Assembly: GCA_964019055.1 (NCBI GenBank)
Contig: OZ025222.1
Location: 9,270,029 to 9,334,028, forward strand
From: Anthopleura xanthogrammica
Lineage: Eukaryota > Cnidaria > Anthozoa > Actiniaria > Actiniidae
Length of the DNA: 64,000 nucleotides
Reading direction: 5' to 3'
In this document: in pieces, positions 25,275 through 37,728 of the stretch
How positions within the stretch are numbered: the first letter of the stretch is position 1
How the letters are laid out: each line of letters opens with the position of its first letter
The notes under the pieces: model-generated
What the model was told of the DNA's origin: nothing
Seen by the model: only the letters and a program-made list of their open reading frames with translations
The model's database searches: none
Translations under genes and position numbers: made by a program

Positions 25275-28200
25275 TTACATATCACAATACTTTAGTGCAA
25301 GGTTTCGCTTTCCTAACTTTATCAAAGCACTTCCTAGAGTATTATATGATGGGTTAGGACTAGATTCTTTCCAAAATAAAAGCATCTTGTAGGCCTTTTC
25401 TCTTATTTCTGAATAATTTATGTTGTCCCTTAATATTTCTTCTATTTTATTTTCAGGTACTTCAAGCTTTCTACCAAGACGTTTCCAATTTGTGATGATT
25501 TCTTCGGCAATGTCATCTAGTTCTGCTTCTGATGGTGTAAGAGAATTGCTGCTTTCCATTTTCTGTTTCTTTCTAGGTTTGCTATCTGTAAAACAATGCA
25601 AATGAACCGTCAAAATTTTGTCTACCGAGTTTGAAGGAAATCTATCGATGCATTATTTTTATAGTAGTTTTTAGACCTATTTGCTTCGCGCAGCCACCAC
25701 CGAGCTACTTGCACTCGATAGAGTTTCTCCAAACTTGGCAAACAATTAAAATTATGGCAATATATTTACCAAGAATCTGACGTTTCAAGGGAATTGATCG
25801 ATTTTTGAGCGGACAGGAGGACAAAATCGTGAAACACAACTGTTAGAAAATCGGCCCGTAAAGGCAAACGCTACTCAAAAATAAACTTTCGAATACACCG
25901 TTAAAATCCTAAATGTTTGAGCTACTACATGTGCTAAATTCAGAAATATCAGAATGTTTTGAACGCGATACGAGCGAGTTAAAAAAAATCACGAAATCCA
26001 CTCCCAATTAAGTTGGAGCCACCTTAATCTGTAAAAGAATGTCCAAAGTCCATGATCAGTTTTTGAGAACTGATATTTAAGGAAAAAAGAAGTCAGTCAG
26101 GCAGTTGTGCACTAACTGCCGATTTGAAAGGCGCAATCAACTCCAGTTCTTTCAAACCCCTACCAGTATAAATGATTACGAACTATATGTAACATTTTAG
26201 GCCGTTGATCAAGGCAGATTTTTGAGGTCGGTTTTTAGTTGGTCAGTTAAAACTATTTTTTAAATTGCATACTGGGAACTACAGTGTCTAAAGGCAGCCA
26301 GTCAAGTTTATATAGTTATTATATCTATCGCGCTATCTAAGAAATACTTTGATATGTTTTCAAACCTGATGCTCCATTGTCATAATCGTTCGTCTCCAAG
26401 TGGTGATCGTCGTCCTGGTCCTGCAGGGGCTACAAACATATACAACAACCTTTAAAAAAATGTAATAGCGCTTTCCAGGGATGACGTCACAATGTTGCAT
26501 TATGGGATTGAAATGCGGACAAGCCAAGCCCAAAACACATGCTGATATGCTGCAATTGCAACAATGTTTTCTTGTCTTGTTGTTTCTAATTCTGGTTCCC
26601 CTTATTACCCTTGATACCACTTCTACAGAATCCTGCTCGTAGTTCCTTTCGTTGGCCTAGTTAAGACCATTATCTTGCGACTTCCAAAAAACCCCTTGCA
26701 GCACGTAGGAATGCAGCTCAAATTGGAAGACAAAACATTAGGTTTTCAATTCTCAGGAGATTGAAATTCTTTTGTTTTGTCCTCTAAATTGAGCTGCTTT
26801 GACGTCACGTGAAAGGGGCCAATAGGGTCAAAAAAATTGTGATTTGCATTTCTGAATATTTCGGAGCATGCTTATAGTGTTACACGTTTCAACCCACTTG
26901 AGTTTCTGGTATGATAATTAATAAACTGTATGTTGCGTCCGACTGATCAACATGCCCCAGTACGTGTCAATGTAGTTGTGGGTTTTATTGAGTAGTTTAG
27001 ATAAAATCATGCATAGTTCAGGGAACAGAGCACCCTTGAAAGGGGAGGGAAGGGGTTATAGTCTTGTACAACTGATTGCTAAACAAAGATGGCATAAAAT
27101 ACTCGGTAACGCCTTATCGATGCAAGTTTCAAAACCTCAAAACTAAAATGTTTTTCTGTCTATCCACTTCACCAGGCTGGTTTCTACAGTAAAAATCAAA
27201 ATGTGTTGAAACGTTACCCCCACAACGCTCCCAAAATTAGTTAGCTAATTAATTACAACCATTCTCAGACACACGCGCACTGTTGCGATCTTTTCTGACG
27301 CGACAAAGCAGGGTTTGGTGGACGTCAATCAAAGCGTTTCCATGACATTCCATACGCACATGCCTTTGTAGCTTTGTGTTTTCCGACAGTGCTATGGAAA
27401 CATTTTGATTGACGTCCACCAAAAACCAACTTGTCGCGACAGCAAAATTCGAAAGAGTGCGCGTGTGTTTGAGAATGACTGTAACTGCACGCTCCCCCTC
27501 CCCTCCCCTCCCCTTGCAGTGTTGTCTGATGACCAAAGCTTAAGTTTGGTAACATGAGCTAGCCACATTCCCAGGGAACAACACTGAAAGGGGGAGGGGG
27601 GGCTTCTTCGTATATTGTATTTTTGAAGCGCTTTTTCGACATTGCACTATATGCTAACTTTTTCCAACATTGTTGGGCAGTGTATCAACACTTTTGATTT
27701 TTACTGTAGCCTTAAAAAAATAGATAAATGAATAAAACAGATTGTACTTACACGTTTGTTTGTTTTGGGGAACCAGTGTGAATATGTCTCCTTTCTAATC
27801 AATGTGTCTGGGTTCGTCTCATCCTCACATTCTGGTCTATCAAGCTTCAATTCTTTCTCTCCGACAAAGTGCAGACACGAATCTCTTTTGCATCCCTCGT
27901 TTTTATGAGAGCTGCATTTCATTTTCATTTTCGACTTTGTACAGACTGGACAACGAATGCCATACTCCAATTCCATGTTTTCCACTCGAGGACATGTGTG
28001 TTGCATGGCGTTAAAGAGTTGATAAAGTAATATGCGCATGGATTGACAGAACTTAGTTACTGATGGGTCATCAATGTTGTTCTTGTTGTAGACGGTCACA
28101 AATATGTTTCGAATCCCTGAGGTGATACATATGTCAAGCCTTCCTTCTTGTCCAACGTTAAACATCCTAAAAAATACAGCATTATGAGATACTATAAGCA

Positions 28201-31200
28201 AAGAAGCAAATAATCAGTAGGAAGATATGATTTCATTTGCTATTTTTTGCCGTTGTTGTTGACAACGTAAGACAATGAGCGAAGTTCTTGGAAAATGGAA
28301 AAAAAAAGTGGAGAATAGTTTTCCAACAAGGAAGGGGACTTGTGTTACCCGATCTTCCAGAGAGCCAGAAAACCTATAATAATTAACTCTGCCTGGTACC
28401 CATGCCACCCGGCAAAGCAAGAATGAAGAAACTCACTAGCGAATTATCACGTATTTCTACAAATATTAAATGAGTGCAAATAATTTTCAGTAATCATCCT
28501 ACCTGCAAAAGTTCGGACGAAGCTTTGGTAGACTTACTTTTGGCCATTCCTTCTTGCCATGTTCAGCAAGAGCTACAAACAGCCTTGGAAAGATGCCCAT
28601 AGGCAGGTGAACACTCTTGAAACGAATGACCATCGTTGAAGCTTTCTGATCAGCTAGCAACATCTCGATGTCCTCAGTTCTCTTGCTGTTACACAACATG
28701 CAAGGAACAAGGTACACTTCTTCTTCATCCAGCTTCCAGGGACAAATTAGTGAAAACTTCTGCATGATCAGAAGCAGAGAGTCAACTGTGTTTTGGCCAT
28801 CACTTGCTATGTCACTCCACACATGCTCAACTAGAGCTCGTTGTAAAATACCCTCGTCTTCCAGTTTTCTCCAATAATCAGCATACTCCTTCCACTCTTC
28901 AAATGGCATGACTGTGATGACCTTTACGAACATATCGACCAGCCACTGTGTATCGATGAAAACTGTTCTGATTTCTTGAAAGTAAATGATTGTCTTTAAG
29001 TCATGCAGGTAGTTTAATAGTGTCGTAAACTCGATGGATTCTGTGGCTATGTTGACGTTGCATTTGGTTGCTATCCTCATAGCTTCTTCCAAATCAACGT
29101 AATTCTTCTGCTCTTTCTCTACGAGTCTTGAAAGCTCCTCCTCAAATCTCAGCCAGGTGACTGGAATATCTTCATCTACTTGTGGAAGCAATTTAGATAG
29201 TTCTTCGACATCCGTCTTCAATCTTTTGGCAGATTCATCCTTTACTGCTTTGTTTCCTGATAATGTGTTATCAACGGTGTAGACATCAGGCACAACGTGC
29301 TTGCCGTAAGGGTTTTCGGGACGCGTCAAAATCTTACCCAATTCTTGAGCAACTTTCTTTGGGTCTTGCTTACAAACATCTGCATGAGTGCAAACTACAA
29401 ATACTGGTGGCAGAGCAACTTGGGTCCTGCTACTAATGGAATCAACTTCCTTTTTTGTATACGATAAAGTACAAGAAAGCCAAAACTCTTGAGTGTCCAA
29501 ATGTGTCATTTGAAAGGGATTCTCCAGTTCTCTTTCCGAGTTTCCATGTTTCACCTTTGGCTGCGCATCAGAAAGAAGGTCATTTTCTAAGTTATAAACC
29601 AATACGTAGATTGACTTTGAAGACATAAATAACGGGAGAACAACTTCGTAGACTTGCTGTCCAGCAAAATCAAGTGTTTTTAAGGAAATGTCGTTTTCGT
29701 TTGTTCTCTGGCCACCCGTCGTAGTGTCCCTGATGCGCTTTTCTAACAAATCTCGTATTTCTCTTGGAACTTGTGAAATTTCATTAAAAATTGATTGTTG
29801 TAAACTTGTGTCAGTTTCCATTGCTGATTCTCCAGTTTCATATTCGTTATCTTTTAAATCTTTTTGACTTGGGTGATGTTCGTCAACAGCTTCATAATTG
29901 GTAGCAGTTGTCTCGGTAACTGCCTTGCTTTCTCTTATCTGATAATTTTCGAGTTTCTGAGCTATGCATTCAACAATACGATTCTTTGATAAATCATCTT
30001 TGCCATTATCTTCCTCGGCAAACCAAGAATTCGCTCGTGGTTTACAAAAAGCTTTCTGAAGTACAACTCCAGTAGTGCTGTCTTGTTCAGGATCGAACTC
30101 CTCTCCTTCAAACATTTATCAGAAATTAATATTAGCAAGACTGAGCCTTAGAAATAAATATAAATTAAATTTTTTTTCTTTGATTTGCAGGGGTTGCACT
30201 AGACAACTTGAGCATCAGACTCCATTCCTTATCGCATTGTCCCCCCCCCCCCCTTTTTTTTATTTCAAAAACCCCATACTATCCCACAACCGAGAAGCAC
30301 TGAAGCGAGAGAGAGCCTCTGGAACCCAGGGTAATCCATGCAAGGTATCACTTTGAAAAAATCAATGGCAATCTGTCCTTACCTTTTAAAGTTTTCAACA
30401 GGCTTGTCTTTCCTGCACGGGATGGTCCTACTATTGTTACCAGCACTCGCCGATTTTTTGTTTTGCCTCTTATAATGGCTTCTTTGTAAGCTTTCAAGGC
30501 CTGAGGACTACTGGCAAGAATCTCAGGAGGTGTTTTCGTTACTGCTTCTGCTTCATCATTTACTGAATCAATATTATAATTGTAATAAGGTCAGCCATGC
30601 ACATAAGGTCATCTATTGAAATATCGAACACTGATATCTGACAACATGCCCACCTTTACTTTATGAATAAAAGGAGTTGGGTTAAAATGAACCTCAGAAA
30701 TGGAAAGAGCTCGTCATTCCTCGATGTTAGATTCCTACAGCTTATATTGTAGAGTAAATATGAAATATTCATGAAAGGATTTGTATGGGAAAATGTGTAG
30801 GATGGCAAGCTCTTGTTATCCAGCACATTTTTCTATACTTTAGAGTACTGAAGTGAAGACATCACAAGTTTATTTTAGGATTTTGGTGACATTATCTGAT
30901 TCAGAAATTGCATGTAAAAATATGACATAGTCTGAAACTTCACAGCGATTGAACGAAATAGATTTTCTTTTATTTGATGCACGTGCTGGAACCAGTGCAA
31001 AACAAAAGACAATGTAGGAGGTATTTCTACAGCTCAAAAGTTGGCAGAAATGTAGGCAATGTTGTGTTCTCTTGAAGAATTAGAACTGAAACGTGTCCTA
31101 CTGTATTTACGGTTTGGACTTGTAGATTAATGCGTGAATTTGTTCTGCGTCTGCTTTGCTTAAGTCAGTTCTGCGATAGCCTTTGTAATAAAGCAGTTAT

Positions 31201-32168
31201 AATGAAAGCTGTTTCCGCACTACTGCAGATGTCAATACAGTTGTTTAGCGTGAGGCTTCGTCGCTCAAGCGTTTTCTTTTTCGTCGCGTCGTTGACCCCT
31301 AACACGACGCGGTCACGTATATAAGACTATCTTTCAAACAGTCAGTTTTTACTGACTAATACTAGATCATCGGCATGGCGAGATCATCGGACTCCAAGAG
31401 CAATCAAATGCCCTTCCCCTCCCCCTCTCGAGCTTAGCATCCTTCCCCCTCCCCCTCTCGAGCTTATTATTGATACATGCATAAGTTTTTAGGGTATAGG
31501 TATAAATATGTTTATCGCCTAAGCTTACCTATTTCTGGCAATGGACTAGGAACATCGTCTGTGGTAGGTGACGCAGGGGAACTGCACACCACCCCTTCTC
31601 CAGCTTTTGCTTCGCCATCGGTAAAAGAAGCAACAAAAAGCTCATCAATAGCTTTTTCCCAAGCTCTGACGGCACTAGGAGCATAAAAATGTACGATCCT
31701 CAGTAAGGCGTTTTTGATTTCTTCCCACCAGCGTTTATACTCCTCATCGGTTAGTTTACCAAGGTTAAGATGGGCAAGAATATTCCTATAGTATTTCAGT
31801 CTCACCACATCTGCTGACAAAGACAAATCACTACTGTTTGGTAGGATATCCCAACCAGTAGCTGGCGGCTGTAACATGAAGAAATTTCTTAGAAGTTTTA
31901 AAAGCAAAGATATATCCCAAGACTCTGAGCTAACATGAGAGTCAGAAGGTGGAAACAGCAATTCCCAATCACTCATCGTTATCAATCTCCTCCTCTTCAT
32001 CATCGTCAAGTTACGAATGTGCTTCAAATCGCTGAGAGTTCTTGCTAGATCCTCTGGAGGGATGTAAAAATCAAACAATTCTCTTAGAGCTCTTGTTCCT
32101 CCAGAAAATATCAGCCTAGACAATCTCATGTAGTTACTCCACGCAAGAGAATTTCTAGGACCGCTCAT
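25275..32168 (-). CDS. HEPN (DZIP3-like) / Roc-COR GTPase / Death domain protein
   Basis: Six exons on the minus strand: 31529-32168, 30383-30562, 28503-30105, 27752-28166, 26366-26429, 25275-25585. Phases close at 3213 nt, 1070 aa. Residues about 5-170 match the DZIP3/hRUL138-type HEPN family and contain RNILAH (128-133), an Rx4H motif as in HEPN ribonucleases. Exon 2 supplies the Walker A loop GPSRAGKTS (259-267). Exon 3 has the Roc switch DFAGQQ (419-424) and base-specificity motif THAD (513-516), then the COR domain. The Roc domain carries an unusual acidic insertion of about 120 residues between the P-loop and switch II. Exon 4 has a cysteine/histidine cluster (CPVCTKSKMKMKC, CKRDSCLHF). 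The last exon encodes a Death domain (about 984-1060; LDDIAEEIITNWKRLGRKL). Likely a cytosolic signalling GTPase of innate immunity or cell death. The function is inferred from domains. Confidence 0.85.
26690..26820 (+). mobile_element. M1 MITE
   Basis: Termini CCCCTTGCAGCACGTAGG and GACGTCACGTGAAAGGGG, with inverted AAATTGGAAGACAAAAC and GTTTTGTCCTCTAAATT arms. It lies in the intron between exons 4 and 5 of the ROCO gene. Confidence 0.75.
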
Positions 32169-32550
32169 CGTGATCTTATTTTCGAGTAGAGGGTAAAATT
32201 TCTTTATCGTTCAGACGCCAGCATCTTCGTCGAGGCATCGCTATCAAAATCAGTCACGCAAAATTTGCGTGATGCATAGAACGTACCAGTCCTAGAAGCC
32301 GAGGCATTTGTGAGAAGCGTTTTTAAAGATTTATTTTTTATCATTATTTAAATGGTTTTACAAGTCAAAAAATAATCAGACTCAAAAACAGTTTAATCGA
32401 AAGATTTTCTTCTCCAACAAAAAAAAAGGCATTCCACGCGGGTTATTTTTAAATGTCTCTTCCTCGTTCCTAGCCTTCACACTTCCCCAATAACACAGGA
32501 AGCCCAATTTTATCTAAACAGCATCAATGAAGCACAGACGAAATCACCAT

Positions 32551-32685
32551 TAGACCCCTTGCAGTATATCGGAATGCAGCTCAATTTGGAGAACAAAACA
32601 ATAGGTTTCCAATTCTCTGGAGATTGAAATTTTTTTGTTTTGTCCTCCAAAATGAGCTGCTTTGACGTCACGTGAAAGGGGTCTA
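32551..32685 (+). mobile_element. M1 MITE, intact ends
   Basis: Ends TAGACCCCTTGCAG and GTGAAAGGGGTCTA are inverted, giving the best view of the family termini. The flanks ATTAGACC/GGTCTATTG suggest a short target duplication. It lies upstream of the ROCO gene. Confidence 0.75.
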
Positions 32686-33698
32686 TTGTGCTGAAGCAAT
32701 GCATTCTGGAACTGTTAACTCAATCAAATAACATCAAACAAACTTCCTCTTGCCCATAGATGAGAAAGAAAGACTGCTCTCAGAGTAAAGAACAACAAAC
32801 GATCTTTTGATTGAGTTAACAGTCCCAGAATGCTTTGCTGCAGAACAATTAGCGATAAATTCTATGATCTCACAGGTACAAACCCCCCCCCCCCCCCCCC
32901 GGCTCATTAGAGTCACATAATTTACAATAAATGGTTCACTCAAAAATTTCCGTTTTTTAGTGAAATTAATGAGTAAATAACTTTTTAATGAGCCTTCAGT
33001 CTGAAATTCAAAATTTCTTTGCCATAATAAAGGTTTTATTGAATGAAATTGTTCAGTTCTGGGATATTTCTCTCTCTCTCCCTCTCTCCTTTATGAGTTA
33101 AAAAAAAGTACAACTCGAGGGCCAAAAGTAAAACCTGAAAAATTACTGTAACTAAATCGCACTAAATGGTTTTTTTTCTTGTCCTTCGAGTGAAATTACT
33201 AAACCCGTGAAATAAAAATTGCTTGTTAAAGTGTAATAGTCAAATAGACACAAAAGAAAACAATGGAATTAGGGTCTACTAAAGTGTATAGGCTATTTCA
33301 GAAACGAGCAAGGAACCAGAGCTAGAAGCTCTGAAATGTGTCAACAATTTACAAAGAATGTATGGTTAGGGGGGATGCTTGTTCCTGTAACCATACATTC
33401 TTTGTAAATTTTTGACACATTCGAAAGCTTGTAACTCTGTTTCTTTTCACTCAAACCTGTTCAAATTTGCTAGACTTACTAATCTTATGATGCTCTTTCA
33501 GATGACAAAACGTTTTTGCTAATTAGATTAAAATTCAAAACTCATCCCCAGTCCTTTGTTCGTTTCTGAAATTAGTCTTAGATCTATTTCACTGGCTTAG
33601 TGATTTAACTCTAATAGTACTACTGCATTTAGCTCTAATTACATTGTACTTTTTCATGTTTTTTTGTTTGTTTTTGTTTGCACTCAATCCCCCTCACA

Positions 33699-33961
33699 AT
33701 AGTCCCCTTCAGTTTCCTGTGCCATCTTTAAAGGTAGCCATGCCTTTGCATCAAAACAAGACATGAGGTTATAACCTTGCAATGATAGAGACCTTTTTTA
33801 TCTTTGCAAGATTACCTCATGTCTTGCTTGGATGTTCCCTGCTAACAGAGTCTCATTTTCTCTGCCAGGATTTGTCAACAAGGGAGACTTTGCTAGCAGG
33901 GAAGCTTTGATGCAAAGGCACGGCTACCTTTAAAGATGGTGCAGTGAACTGTGAAGGGGAA
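33699..33961. mobile_element. M3 MITE
   Basis: Ends AGTCCCCTTCAGTTTCCTGT and the inverted GTGAAGGGGA, each followed inward by GGTAGCC/GGCTACC and AAAGATGG-type segments. It is about 260 bp, with a central CCCTGCTAACAG/TGCTAGCAGGG palindrome, and lies downstream of importin-7/8. Confidence 0.65.
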
Positions 33962-34123
33962 TATCAATTAATAACCTCTATTCTATCAAACAACTAGTCT
34001 TGAGGGTTTGTTCTGGTAATTGTTATTGTGAAGCAGTGTTTTTCCAGCAGGTTTTTATGTTCAACATCTTGTCCTGTCAGTAACTGAACTAGTTTTTGTT
34101 ACTCTTATAATGATTGAATTTGT

Positions 34124-37100
34124 TCAGCTCGAGTTTTGACCAAAAGTAAACGAAGATGGAACTGATACATTTTGGAAAGTAAATCCTCCTTGTGCCTCAA
34201 TACGCTTGGACTCTGAAAAAGAATTAAGGTATAACTGACATTAGAACTTCTATAACCTCTATTGTCAAAGTCCCAAAGAGGGTTTTTGCACTAATTTATA
34301 CCTCTATTAAGCGACCAACCTCTATTTAGTGACCAGTTGTCAAAGTCCCAAAGAGGGTTTTTACAGTAATTTATACCACTACTAAGCGGCCAACCTCTAT
34401 TTAGCGACCAGTTGTCAAAGTCCCAAAGAGGGTTTTTACAGTAATTTATACCACTACTAAGTGGCCAACCTCTATTTAGCGACCAGTTGTCAAAGTCCCA
34501 AAGAGGTTTTTTACAGTAATTTATACCACTACTAAGCGGCCAACCTCTATTTAGCGACCAGTTGTCAAAGTCCCAAAGAGGTTTTTTGCAGTAATTTATA
34601 CCTCTATTAAGCGACCAACCTCTATATATTTAGCAACCAGTTGTCAAAGTCACAAAGAGAAGATTCTTGCAGTAACTTATACAACTATAAAGCAGCCAAC
34701 CTCTATTCATGATCCACTTGACACATTCCCTAAGGGTGGCAACTAAGAGCAGCTTTTGTATGACTATGAAAAACGTACAGCATAGACTGCGCCTTGCTGT
34801 GACTATGTCAGTGTTGTGTCATGTATGAAAACATTCTACATTCAGTGCTGTGTCTGCACTGTGCTGTTACCATGCCATATGTCATGAAATCTGCTCGAAC
34901 AGAAGTTCCATATTCATATGCCTTATCCAGGTGTTTGCATGGATATCCTGCCCTACCTGCAGCTGCAGTCCTTTGCTCAGCGATCATAAACACTTGCTGT
35001 AAATCATTATTTTGTTCCTTGGTCAGTGGACTCATCATGGCAGCATACCATTGGGGATCACGTGACTGAAGCGCTACAATAAAACCAAGAAAATAATTGA
35101 CATGATATGTAATTTTTTCCTAAATCTCATCTCAAATCTACCGGTTTTGTTCGTTATATCACAGCGTGGGACAATCAGGAGCTGCAAGTTGCACCAACAG
35201 GATGTTTCATGAATGTTTCATGAATGTTTCATGAATCATGTTGTACATTCGATTGTTATGGTGAGTTGATAAATAATTAAGACATAATGAAATATTATTG
35301 GCTGTCATAACAAATCATAATAAATCAATTTAAGACAAGTTGCAGAAGGTCTTCCCATCATGCAATCATACCTAGTAAAGTTGATTTAAATGCCATATAT
35401 TCATCCATGCTCTCTTCATCAATTGCTGTTGTGTACCCCTCAAGGGGCGTCTGCTCTTCATCATCGTCGTCATCATCTGCAAGATGTTCTGTTGCCTAGA
35501 TGAACAAAGAATCAAAATGGCTTTTGAACATTTAACAAATTTAAACATCTTTTTCTGTGCTATATTTAATAATACAGCACTCAAAAAATAATGAAAGCAT
35601 GAACGAAGTGTTAGAAGTACTTGTCCATGGCTTACTGTATCTATTAAGCTCTCATAATTTCCTTGGCAAGCAGGGGTGACACAGTGGTGAGAACACTTGC
35701 CTCTCACCAATACAATCCAGGTTCAAATCCCGACCCAGCTTTGTATGTGAGTAGAGTTGTTTGTTGGTTCTTTGCTGTGCATCAAGGGTTTTTTGTTAGA
35801 TTTTCCAGTTTTCCTCCCTCGGCAACAATCAACTTCTAAATTCTAATTTGATCTAGAAGGGCCTAGATGAAAATTACTGTGTAATTCTAGTAACCCTACC
35901 AAATTGATGGATTGTGAGCATTCCAAATAGAGTCAAATGCAGAGACATGGCAGCCATTAGTTGCTTACCTTCTTTGCTAAGTTCTCAATATATTCTACTT
36001 GGTCCATTAGTTGCTTACCTTCTTTGCTAAGTTCTCAATATATTCTACTTCATCTTCATTTATTTCATCTTCATCACTTTCTAGTTCATCTATAAAACAA
36101 CCAAACACACACCAGTTAGTTAATTCCTAAAGATAAACATTTTACATCATTCTATCATTTATTTCCTTCCACGTGATTTCACTTCTCTCAGTCTGAACAA
36201 ATTAGTCAATCAGCCAACATTTTGTTTGCAGCAGCTTTTGCTCGAAAATAAAGAAGAATCACCAAATACCTTTTAGAAAAAGCATATTTCGTCATTGTAG
36301 GTGGAAACTATTTCATTTTGACAAGAGATAATTATAGAGAACACTTGGAAATTTTCACTGTGACAAACAATGCATTGCGCGCCTAGATTCCAAATCACTT
36401 GCTTTGGCCCCAACAACCTTTCTTTGACATAATAGGTGTATACTGTATGCAACCTGCGACTCAGAGTGCAGATTATTGCTGTGTTCGCAATGGAAAAACA
36501 GTGAAATCCTGGTTCATAGTTTTCAGTATTCCAATGATAAGAATGCTGTAACTGATATTTTCTTCGTCTGACATTACTTAGTGTGAGTTTACCTTCTTCA
36601 AATTCCTCATCCTCATCATCGCTATCTTCTTCCAGTCCTCCCCGGTCTGAATTATAAAAGAAATAAACACAATAATTATAGATAATTCATAAGCTTGAGT
36701 TAGCCATGCCCTGACTTAGATCAGCTCAGAGGTTGTTTCAGGGTTTGATCTGTGAGTTAGCCATGCCCTGACTTAGATCAGCTCAGAGGTTGTTTCAGGG
36801 TTCTATCTGTGAGTTAGCCATGCCCTGACTTAGATCAGCCCAGAGGTTGTTTCAGGGTTCTATCTGTGAGTTAGCCATGCCCTGACTTAGATCAGCCCAG
36901 AGGTTGTTTCAGGGTTCTATCTGTGAGTTAGCCATGCCCTGACTTAGATCAGCCCAGAGGTTGTTTCAGGGTTCTATCTGTGAGTTAGCCATGCCCTGAC
37001 TTAGATCAGCCCAGAGGTTGTTTCAGGGTGCTATCTGAGAGTTAGCCATGCCCTGACTTAGATCAGCCCAGAGGTTGTTTTAGGGTTCAATCTGTGAGTT

Positions 37101-37695
37101 AGTCATGCCCTGACTTAGATCAGCCCAGAGGTTGTTTCAGGGTTCTATCTGTGAGTTAGTCATGCCCTGACTTAGATCCGCCCAGAGGTTGTTTTAGGGT
37201 TCAATCTGTGAGTTAGTCATGCCCTGACTTAGATCAGCCCAGAGGTTGTTACAGGGTATTGATAAAAAATTTGAATGAACTCAAAGCAGCCAACCACAAC
37301 CAATTGAATAACAGATTAACTTATATCAGGGTATAATAAAATTTCTTAAACATTAAAAAATGATAGAGAATTAATTGAATGGAGAACTTACAGTCATAGG
37401 CTCGTTTCAGGCCAGCAAAGACCAATAGAAGTGAGGGAATGACACTAGGTGAGATGTGCAGGATGATGGACTGTGGCAGAGATTCCTTCTGCGTGTCAAA
37501 CAACGAACAGAACCCAAGTACGAACATCTTACGATCATGGAGACTGAGGAAATAACAAAAATTAAATTAATTAAAAAAAGAAAGATATTTGCAGGATGGG
37601 ACTATAATTTAATTAGACTTTTACAACTTCTACAATAAATCAATAAAAGTTCTCTTGTTGCTATTAATATTGATGTTGCTGCTTGTTGTTGCTAC

Positions 37696-37728
<33 letters not shown>

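Larger units (their letters stand above)
32169..34123. other. Intergenic between importin-7/8 and the ROCO gene
   Basis: No gene is recognised. It holds an M1 MITE (32551-32685), a poly-C run (32883-32900) and a TC microsatellite near 33070. A foldback of about 280 bp at 33291-33570 has ends near CTATTTCAGAAACGAGCAAG and CGTTTCTGAAATTAG and a strong inner hairpin around ACAAAGAATGTATGGTTA. An M3 MITE (33699-33961) follows. Confidence 0.55.

Noticed and set aside
36695..37258. 57-bp tandem repeats considered as a CRISPR array
   Set aside because: Units are contiguous with no unique spacers, the same unit occurs in five introns, and the host is clearly a eukaryote.
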